Source: Erodium maritimum (Eukaryota > Streptophyta > Magnoliopsida > Geraniales > Geraniaceae). Taken from it: DNA of 64,000 nucleotides. Position 1 is the first letter of the stretch. Each line of letters starts with the position of its first letter. Where the stretch lies: contig OY997589.1 in NCBI GenBank assembly GCA_963921825.1, forward strand, positions 80,460,523 through 80,524,522, in the 5' to 3' direction. The notes below the pieces were generated by a model. The model worked only from the letters and a program-made list of their open reading frames with translations, was not told where the DNA came from and did no database searches. Shown here piece after piece: positions 55,593 to 64,000 of the stretch. The translations under genes were made by a program, and so were the position numbers.

Positions 55593-58348
55593 TGTAAGAG
55601 CCGCCCCCGGTCGATCCTGGTCGAACCGATGGATTCTGGCGAAAGTTGACTTTTTGCCGGAAAAGTCAAATGATGACTCCGGGAGTCATTCGGGACCTTT
55701 CTGGGGCCCAAAAATCTTAGTCGTCGTTACGGTTAGCTTAGTTGGGCTGTTTCCTTTCAATTGACTGTAATGTTCGGAAAAGTCAACCCGGGGTCATTTT
55801 CGGTCAAACACGGTCCAATTAGAGACTAAACTTAATCAATTAATTAGCTGGAATTATTTGGGTTAGAAATGGTCCCCACATGGACATGTGTCCATGCTAG
55901 CTTGGAAGGGAAGAAATGGGTGCAAATTGACCCTTCTACCCTTAATGGTGGAACTTGAGAAGAGATAAGGCAAAGTGGTAGTTTGGGGATCATTACCAGG
56001 TTTAAGACACCAATTGGACCCATTTCAGCCCATTATTTCACTAGTTGCCGAAATTGCCAAAGGAGGAGAGAGAGAGAGGAGCTCCCATGGAAGTTTGAAG
56101 AAGAAGCAAGAGAAAAGAGAAGCCTTTTTGCCCTTTTCTACCTCAAACCACCTTCCAAATCTTGTTTTCTTCATCTATTCTTCATTACCAAGTTAATCAT
56201 CCAAACTATTTTCGTTTTGGTTGAATTTGATTCATGACTTTTGATAGAAAAATGCTAGAAATGGTTGAGTTTAAGGTTTTTGGTGTTAGATGATGTTTTT
56301 GGTGGATGGAAGTGAAGTTGGATGATGGAAATCTATTGATTTGAGTAGTTTTGATTAAACTCATTAAGGGGATTGAAGTTTTGGAGATTGTTGGGTCTGT
56401 TTTGGAGATTTATGAGTTCATCAATGGAGGTTTGAGGTAGAAATTCGTGGGAAACGAAATGGAAGAAGGAGGAAGAAGAGTCTGCCCAGACCGACACAGA
56501 ATGCCGCACAGAACGGGCCAGGTTCCGGCACGGAGTGCCGCACGGACCGGGCCAGGTTCCGGCACGGAGTGCCGCACGGACCGGGCCAGGTTCCGGCACG
56601 GAGTGCCGCACGGACCGGGCCAGGTTCCGGCACGGTGTAAAGCACGGACTGTGCCTGGTCCCAGTCCTGTCTGCAACACGGACCGTTCCTGGTCTCGGGC
56701 CGGTTTGCCGCACGGTCTGTGCCAGGTCCCGGGCCGGTCTGTGGCATGGGCCGGGTCGGGTACCAGGCCTGTGGGCCATCCGGATTGGGCCTCATTCCAG
56801 CCCATTTCCGTTTATCCCATGGTTTGACTCTCGGGTTTAATTTAGTTGTTCTCGTTCTAAACGCAACTTAATTGGTTTTGATTCACGAATTGTTTTGTGA
56901 TCCAAGACTTTGGACCCGAGCTCGACGGAGTAGGAGAGCCTTTGACATCGTGAAGTGACGGGGAGGAAGCTATCGAGGTCGTCCGCAGCTAGGATTGGAT
57001 TGCTTTTGAGGTAGGGAAAGTAGCGAATACCGGTTTAATTGCGGAAAGTTACTAGTATGCCTATAGGTCGTAATTATTTGATTAAATGAATAGAATTGCA
57101 TGATTAGGATGTGAGGAATGAGTAAAATGAGGGATAGCTTACGAGCCATGTCGATCCGTAAGTTTGGGAATTGATGTGCTGTAGAAATGCATGTAGGCCA
57201 TGTCGAGCCCTCAGGGTTGCGTGTTGATTGTGATGCCATGATCTATGATTGAGATGCATGATGTGTGATTTAGCCGTTTTAGATTGAGAATCATGATATG
57301 ATTACTCGGTGTAGCATGTTGTTGCTATGTTTAGGAAAGTGTGCCATGCTTGATGTGACTTGAACCATTGGTTGTGACATGATCGGGTGAGTGATAGATC
57401 GATGTGTTGTGTTCAGTAAGTTTGTGTGGTTAGTATACCGTGGCCGAACTGTGGCATTATGATGCGTGTTATCCTCTTGATGTGTGTTCCAAGAGGAGGT
57501 GTATACGGTATGATACATACACCGAGGAAGGGTTCCGGTGTAGGGTGTCTAAGCCTAGGATGGCGTGATCATTACCCTGATGTTGTGTGATCCGGGAAGA
57601 CATACGACCGAGGTATGTGCTGGTCTAGTATGTGAGGTGAGTGATGCCCCGAGGCTTAGTGCCGAGAAGACGTCCGACTGAATGTATTGCCGGTCAGGGA
57701 TGTTACCCCGAGGATGTGTGCCGGGAAGATGTCGGTACCGACGTTGGGTGTTCCGGTACGATATAATTGGGATGGGCTGTAACGGCCGGTGATGTTGGAG
57801 ATTGCGGTATGGAACGTGTGATTGCCTTACTGTGTGCTGTGTGCTTAAATGTATGATGTGTGCCTACTGTGAACTGTGTGCTTGATAATGGGGTAAGTGG
57901 GGTGTTTAAGTGTGGTTATAGTCTTATAAGTGTGGTTGTGATTGTCGTGTCTTGTGGAGGTCTTTAGGGTTGTGCTTTACTAGTATGCCCTAATTGCACG
58001 GTTACTCGTGGTGGTGAACGGATGTTCATAACCTTAACTACTTTTTCTACTGAGCGAAAGCTCACCCTTTTACCTTGTTGTTTTACAGGTTTTAAGCGGG
58101 CCTTGGACTAGCGGGATTCTCGCAGCTTGGAAGCTAGTGAAAGTCTTAGCTAGTTTTGTCTAGAGACGTACAGTTTTACTGTTTCCAAATTGATTTACCT
58201 TTGATTTTTGCCGAGCTATTGATTCGCGTTATTACTTGGAGCTTTTAAAACTATTATTGGAGATCCTTTCGGTATTAAATTTGTTTATTTATTTATTTAT
58301 TTTGGTTCACGTCTCGAGTCTGGTCAAAATCGGATTTGGGGCGTGACA
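55593..58348 (+). repeat. Solo Gypsy-type LTR (plus orientation)
   Basis: Starts TGTAAGAGCCGCCCCCGG and ends GGGGCGTGACA. Flanks are GTGCA (55588-55592) and GTTCA (58349-58353), one mismatch. It is 2756 bp long and is the inverted relative of 51706-54875 over most of its length. The GC-rich 34-bp repeat lies at 56505-56640, and degenerate 'ccgggaagacgtccgac' repeats at 57580-57760. No coding function. Confidence 0.88.
56505..56640. repeat. 34-bp tandem repeat, four units
   Basis: The unit 'cggagtgccgcacggacc' + 'gggccaggttccggca' recurs exactly at 34-bp spacing. It is rich in CG, and the three-frame reading creates arginine/proline-rich false ORFs on both strands. Confidence 0.93.
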
Positions 58349-58353
58349 GTTCA

Positions 58354-58797
58354 TGTTGCTCGCTGAGGTGATGCAAGGTCACAACTGTACTAGAAGTATC
58401 ATAGGAGGGCACCGCATGCATGGGTGTTGAGAAAAGGAAGCCATAGGCAAGGGGTGGTGATGGTGAGGTCATGGTGACGGCTTGGAGTGACGGAGGTGAT
58501 CGCAGAGATAGAGGAGGAGGGGACAAAGGCAGAAATAAGAGGGAAAACAAGAGCGAAACCGCAATAGCCGATATTTTTTTATTTATATCATTGGATACTT
58601 AGTTATACTAATCTTTGAATTTAATAGCTATTGAAACTAGGTTTACTTGTAAATGAAAAAAATAGTAAGAAAATCTATTAACATAGCTATTTAACCCCTA
58701 GTAGTAGTGGGACGTAGGTAAACCCGTGAGGCTCTTTCGACCTTTACGCAGTTAGAGGTTGTTTTCTTTGATGTCTTGTTTCTTGTACGATTCGTTA
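58354..58797. other. Flank of solo LTR, no gene
   Basis: Purine-rich then AT-rich sequence. A minus-strand ORF (58293-58550) crosses the LTR edge and is not real. Confidence 0.35.
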
Positions 58798-59099
58798 TTT
58801 TTTTTTATAAGCAAGGATTCTATTGATTTCATATATGGAGATCATATACAAAAGGGATCCGATGAACCCGAAGGGAAAGTATAACAACTGAAAAAGATAA
58901 TAAGAGGAAAAAATAATGCCACCAGCAGAAAATTTCACTGTCCCGACTTACCCGACGAGCTACCTTCATAGCACACCATGATTCCCTCCTGTGCTGCGAT
59001 CCGCCTGCCCACCAAACAGCTCACAGGGTCTTGCTTCTAAGTTTCCCAACTAATATTTTATGATAACAACCCGGTTAACGTCACCATCCCAAAGCACTG

Positions 59100-62000
59100 T
59101 TGCTGCAATTTTGTGAAAATCAAATCGATGGGCTCTACTTTGGCTTGATAAGCTGCAACGTTTTGACACAACTAAATACTCCACAGGGTAGAGTAACCAA
59201 CAATGACCCAACCCTTCCACCAGAATTTCGAATTCACACCTTCCCACAACAGACAACACCCCATCACATCTTTAGGCATCACCCAAACCACTTTCCACCA
59301 ACTATAAATTTTGCTCCACAAAAACCATGCGAAATCACAGTGAAGAAAGAGATGTTCTTGATCTTCAAACTTTTCCTTTCAAAAATAACACCTCATTGCA
59401 TTCAAAGAGATCCTAAACCTCCTACCTTCCAAGAACGAGAGCGTCGGTACTGCTCTATACATCAAAAGCCAAACGAAAGTGCAATATATTGGTGGGACTC
59501 CTTTCACCCATAAAATACGAGACCAGGACGGCTTCTCAGGCGAGGTACCGACTATGAGATTGTAAGTCATTGCCGAGCTCGGACCTTTAGGGAATTTCGA
59601 CCATATTAGCTTGTCCTTGACTCCTTCCTGCAAGCGAGCTTGGTACAAAGTTGACAGAAGTTCCTTGGCCAAAAGCTCCTCACCGTGCCACAGTGTACGC
59701 CTGTAATCCACCCGCCAATACCCGTTAACCCAGAAGAAAGAGACAGGCTTATGTTTGAGTTGTGCCACTCTGTACAAACGCGGGAATCTGTGGCAAAAAG
59801 GTCGGTCGCCTAACCAACTCTCCTCCCAGAATTTTGCTCGTCCCCCATCACCCACCTTTCAATGCACTTGCTGGCCACCAAAAATATTAATGAATCTTGG
59901 GTCATTTGCAAGGCCGACTAAATGACGAATCAGAAAGGAATTCCCAGGTTTGTCAAGTTTGGATAAGTCCCAATCCTGTAAATCCCAACCATAAATCGCA
60001 CAAATGGCCATCTTCCAAAGACTATCATCTTCTTCTGTAAACCGCCACCACCACTTAGCCAATAGGCTTTCGTTCACTTCTTCCAACCGCCTAACTCCCA
60101 AGCCTCCTTCAGCTTTGGGTTTGCAAACATCCGCCCATCTAACTTTGGGAATGGCTGTCCTAGCCACACTATTCTGCCAAAGAAACTTGCGCTGCCACAT
60201 TTCCATGGAACGAATGACCTTTTTAGGGGCCCAAAATAATGACATGTAGAAAATAATGACATGTCGACTTTATCAGTACTAGTCTCCCAGCCAAGCTCTG
60301 ATGTTTGGCTTCCCATAAGTTCAAGGATGCTCTGAACTTCGTTAAAACCGGTTTCCAAAAAGCAGAGAGTCTCGGATTCTGACCCAAGCTGAATCCCAAA
60401 TATCTCAATGGGAATTGAACTACCTTGCACTCCAAAACAGACTCCACCTGTGAGGCCGGTAATGAAGGGCAATTAAGAACAACCGCCTCTGATTTCTGAA
60501 AGTTCACCTTTAATCCCAAAATACAATGGAAACCTTCTAAAATATTCTTCAAGCTTCTCAGTTGTCTTCGCTGCCTTTGACAAAAAGTATCGTGTCGTCT
60601 GCGAATTGAAAATGGGACAAGCTTAGTCCCAAACCACCCAACTGAATGCCTCTGAAATTCCCGGCCCGATGCCCTTCCTCCAACACCTGGTGTAGTCCCT
60701 CCGTTGCCAAAAGGAAAATGAAAGGAAAGAGGGGACAACCCTGTCTTAAGCCATTTGCAATTGCGAATTCTGCACTAGGGGATCCGTTAACCAGGACAGA
60801 TCCAAACGCTTGGAAGCATCCGCACATCCAAGCACGCCATAGACTGCCGAAACCCATTGCATGCATAACTTCGTCCAAATAAGCCCAAATCACCTTATCA
60901 TATGCTTTCTCAGAATAGAGCTTTAGTATGATGGCTCCCTGTTTCGATCTTTTAATCAATTGGACAATTTCAGAGGTTATCAGGACTCCGTCCACCAATT
61001 GTCTCCCAACCACGAAGCCACTCTGGAAATCGCTAATAACATCCTCAATCACCTGTTTAAGCCTATTTGCGAGGACTTTCGCCAGTATCTTGAAAGGGGC
61101 CGTGATCAATCTAATTGGTCTGAACTCCGACATGCTAATGGGATTTGTTGTTTTATGAATGAGCACGATGAAAGCTGAATTTAGTCCCTTACCCACCACA
61201 GCCGAGCCCTGAAATTCGGTGATGAAATCTTCTACGTCTGGCCCAACCATGCTCCAACATTTTTTGAAAAAGCTCAAAAAACACCCGTCAGGACCTGGAG
61301 CTTTATCCCCCCCCCCCCAACAATCAAGGACTGCTTGGACGATTTCTTCCTGAGTGATCCGGGCTTCAAGCTCCTCCTGCTGAATCAAAGACAAACGTTT
61401 GAAAGGTAGAGATGGTAAACTTACCCTTTGACCACCTGGCAATTCAAAACGTTTGGCAAAGTTATTAGAGGCCACTTCCTTTACTTCATCTGGTTCATCA
61501 ACCAATCCACAGTCACCCTCCAACTGATCAATAGACTTGTGCATAGCTTTCAGATTTGCCAACTTATGGTAAAAACAAGAGCAATTGTCTCCGTGTGCAG
61601 CCCGATTTGCTCTCGCCTTTTGACACCAAATACTAGATAGTTGTTTTTGTTTCAAAACCATATCAGAATTCAGGCTATTTCGTTTTGCACATTCCTTCGT
61701 ACTAAGAGGACGGTCCTCACTGATGAGGTCCAACGCTTCCAGTTCTCTTGTTAAACATTTCACTTCAACATCTATTCTGCCGAAGACCTCTTTGTTCGAC
61801 ACTTGCAAGTCTCTCCTCAAGCTTCGCAATTTGAACCATAATCTATAACGCGCCAAACCACTACACGAGCAGGACACTCACAACTTCTTGACCGTGTCCA
61901 AAAAGGACTTATGTCCCAACCAGGCCTTCACAAAAACGGACCGTCTTAGGTCCCCACTCCTTATGCTTGTGAGCCAGGGTTATAGGTCTGTGGTCAGATA

Positions 62001-62665
62001 GCAACTTTGGCAGCCCCCTCTGATACACCAGTCCTAAGACCAGTAAAGCATCGGGCATGACTAAGAAACGGTCAAGCCGGGAGGCCTTTGAGGAACTACC
62101 ACCTCCATACCACGTAAACTTGCACCCCATTAAAGGCAGGTCTTCTAAAGAGTTTGTTGCTATGAAAGAATTAAAACTATTGCAGTCACTAGATGATGTA
62201 TTGGCTTGTCGTCTCTCCAATTCTGACCTTACACAGTTGAAATCCCCAGCGACAATGACCGCCTCATCAAGATTGGAGATGACACTGCCCAGTTTTGACC
62301 AAAGCTCCCTTATCTCCCTCAATGTCTTTGGGGCATAGTCATTGATCAAATCAACCTGTTTGTCTTTTGCAACCAACTTACCTCTCCAGATTAGAAAATT
62401 CATCACTACTGAATGATCTTCCATCTCAAACACCGATATCTTCCAAAAAAATACCAGTACCACCTGAAGCTCCACCCGCTGGAATATGCAAATGGCTCCA
62501 ATCTTGAGTAAAACCACAACTTCTCAGAAACCTTGGGCTCCACTCTAACAACTTCGTTTCTTGAAGGAAAACACAATCAGGTTTTTCTTTAACGATCACA
62601 CCCCGCACACATCTCCTCTTGTAAGGAGAATTTTCTCCTCTCACGTTCCACGAGAGGAGCTTCAT
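59100..62665 (-). pseudogene. LINE ORF2: endonuclease-reverse transcriptase
   Basis: The endonuclease comes first: MKLLSWNVRGE at 62665, FLQETKLLEWSPRFL, then GDFNCVRSELER (about 62235) and LLSDHRPITL (about 62005), so its key Glu, Asp and His residues remain. The reverse transcriptase (61877-60558) has GDKAPGPDG, FRPIRLITAPFKILAKVLAN, DFQSGFVVGRQ, then motif A, then ANGLRQGCPL and FQFADDTILFV. In motif A the catalytic Asp is Tyr (KLYSEKAYD for KLDFEKAYD). A frameshift follows; then VNFQKSEAVV, YLGFSLG, WKMAICAIYGWD, the 'GDGGRAKFWEESWLG' element, and a zinc-finger end (EDQEHLFLHC) near 59360. Several frame changes occur after 60560. Confidence 0.93.
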
Positions 62666-62671
62666 CTCACT

Positions 62672-64000
62672 TCAAGTATGATCGGAGTCGGCCCCAAGAA
62701 TGGTACCGTCTACACTATCGCCCGACATTCCCTCATAATCGCTTCCCTCATCTACATCAGAAGGGTATTTCTTGTCGATTTCCACGTCCAGACTTTCAAA
62801 CTGGTCAATTACCAAATCCCCCAAAGCAATCGCCTTTACTCCTACTTTTTTGACGTAGTCCCAGACTTTTCTATTCCTTTCTGCACCCTGACTCATCAAA
62901 AATGGTATGCCCTTAATTTGGTAAGAAATCGCCACTTGATTGCTTCCCCTTTTCTTGTTCTTTCGTTTACCCGAGTTACCTTGATTGCCACGCAACACTC
63001 CCTGGGTTGGCTCGGCCAAATAACCTTGGCCCATAACGGGAGCTGAAGCTATTTTGAAAACTGAAAGATCTTCTCTCTACGTGATTGCCTGATTCTTCGG
63101 CGTGTGTCTTCCTGCTGATTGCTCCAGAGAAGGAAAGGGATCTTTACTGCAAAAGATTCCCGGCGTGAATCCCTCCAATTGGTTTCTTTCCTTATCCTCC
63201 TGAGGTGGGGCAATGATCGGAACAGTGTTTGTTTCCACCGCCTCCCACACCAAGTTGAACAACTCCCCATCAATTGGGATACGCATACAGGATGAACTCA
63301 ATTTTTGATTGATGTGTATGAGCAAAAAAGCCTTTCCAAAGGTGGTGTCCATATTTCCTTCTCTTGCTACTATGATCAGGCTTCCCAAATATTTGCCTAT
63401 CTCCTCAAAAGTCCCTGAGCACCAGCCATGGAAAGGGATGCCCTCGACAACAATCCATTGTAAAAACTCACCTTGAAGAACTCTATCACCTTTATTCTCC
63501 AGAATCTGAAACCATTTGTGTAGCCATAGCCAATTTGTCTCCTGCAGTAAATTACTGAACTCAGAGTTTGGAACAGAGATTAAGAACAATCTTTTGCCGA
63601 AATCTCTAATGTCCACCTCCCGTACACCTTCCTTCTCTATTTCCGCTCGGATACTTGAGACTGATCGATTATTGAGTGATAAAGCCAAGATGCGCTCTTT
63701 CGCCAGGGTTTTTTTTTCTCTAAAGCACAGGTTCCTTCAATTAAGTTGTCAGACTCACCAACTCTTTTTTGGGAGAACGTATCCTTAATCGCTCCATCTG
63801 CATTTGGTTGAAATTTTTGTCTGGCCTTTACTACCAGAATTTTTCTCCCGCTAAAAACCTTGTCGTTTAGACCTTTGATCATGGATCTGCCTTCTTCCTC
63901 TGATCTTGCTGTTATAAAACCGAAATACTCCCCGGTTTTTTTTGGTCTTCTACTCAAGTAGCTTCTCTCTACTCTCCCGAATTCCTCAAAGGTCCTGAGG
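62672..64000 (-). pseudogene. LINE ORF1: RRM and nucleic-acid-binding protein, partial
   Basis: The right edge cuts the start. The first visible part (63957-63637) is the second half of an RRM (GEYFGFITARSEEEGRSMI, FSGRKILVVKAR, like RNP-type segments). A frameshift leads to 63688-63077, with a DUF4283-like central domain (FGKRLFLISVPNSEF, WFQILENKGD, WIVVEGIPFHGWCSGTF, FEEIGKYLG). Another shift leads to a basic then acidic C-terminus (GKRKNKKRGSN, then YPSDVDEGSDYEGMSGDS), ending just upstream of ORF2. ORF1 proteins bind LINE RNA in intact elements. Confidence 0.85.

Larger units (their letters stand above)
58798..64000 (-). mobile_element. L1-type LINE, minus strand, running off the window
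   Basis: The 3' end is the T-run at 58798-58806 followed by 'ataagcaaggattctattga' (minus strand: tcaatagaatccttgcttat plus poly(A)). It carries ORF1 with an RRM (62672-64000) and ORF2 with endonuclease, reverse transcriptase and the C-terminal zinc-finger region (about 59100-62665). An RRM-type ORF1 is known from one plant L1 group. The 5' end lies beyond the window, so the length is over 5.2 kb. Stops, frameshifts and a lost catalytic residue show it is inactive. Confidence 0.93.

Noticed and set aside
56333-56840. Overlapping Arg/Pro-rich ORFs of 101-148 codons on both strands
   Set aside because: They arise from the 34-bp GC-rich tandem repeat inside a solo LTR; the same peptides appear in several frames.
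20475-58348. One giant palindrome linking all four long LTRs
   Set aside because: At least two of them have their own target duplications, so they are separate insertions.

Overview
This window is nuclear DNA from a flowering plant. The signs are short GT-AG introns, thioredoxin h genes, and a dense mix of angiosperm transposon families: L1-type LINEs, SIRE-type Copia, long-LTR Ty3/Gypsy, TRIMs, CACTA, PIF/Harbinger and Mutator-like elements. It reads as a repeat-rich intergenic region. The only well-supported host genes are three paralogous thioredoxin h genes: 33610-34344 on the minus strand, and 38626-39327 and 50115-50873 on the plus strand. I cannot name the species.

Layout. 1-4.2 kb: retroposon debris, one copy of a dispersed repeat, and a polyadenylated retroposon with an acidic ORF. 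4.6-8.9 kb: a decayed SIRE-like Copia element (LTR, primer site, gag), with its gag split by a 1.7-kb solo LTR. 9.0-11.4 kb: a 132-bp tandem duplication and unassigned purine-rich DNA. 11.4-18.8 kb: PIF/Harbinger remains (transposase plus two SANT/NAM-type accessory ORFs on opposite strands). A CACTA element sits inside one accessory gene, and a foldback MITE and tRNA-like sequence sit inside the CACTA. 19.1-20.4 kb: a TIR element packed with GTTGATAAA-like repeats, with an inverted sister at 40.5-41.6 kb. 20.5-23.6 kb: a long Gypsy-type LTR. 23.8-27.6 kb: a CACTA-like element with a promoter-like segment and three small related ORFs. 27.7-33.2 kb: LINE and MULE pseudogenes. 33.6-39.3 kb: two thioredoxin genes flanking LINE remnants. 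42.0-49.0 kb: a TRIM array interrupted by a rearranged Gypsy element whose LTRs face opposite ways. 50.1-50.9 kb: the third thioredoxin gene. 51.7-58.3 kb: two solo LTRs in opposite orientation. 58.8-64.0 kb: a long LINE on the minus strand that runs off the window.

Most notable observations. (1) The rearranged Gypsy element carries a complete 75-nt initiator-tRNA-Met sequence including the CCA end, at its primer-binding site. Eukaryotic tRNA genes do not encode CCA, so the primer itself was copied into DNA. (2) That element is bounded by a 5-bp target duplication inside a TRIM, so the rearranged form probably integrated as a unit. (3) The 23.8-27.6 kb element encodes three unrecognised proteins, two of them clearly related. 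(4) Two distant LINE-like retroposons share an undescribed, conserved C-terminal protein module next to their poly(A) ends. (5) The thioredoxins have a repeat-built N-terminal extension, and one has CRPC in place of CGPC.
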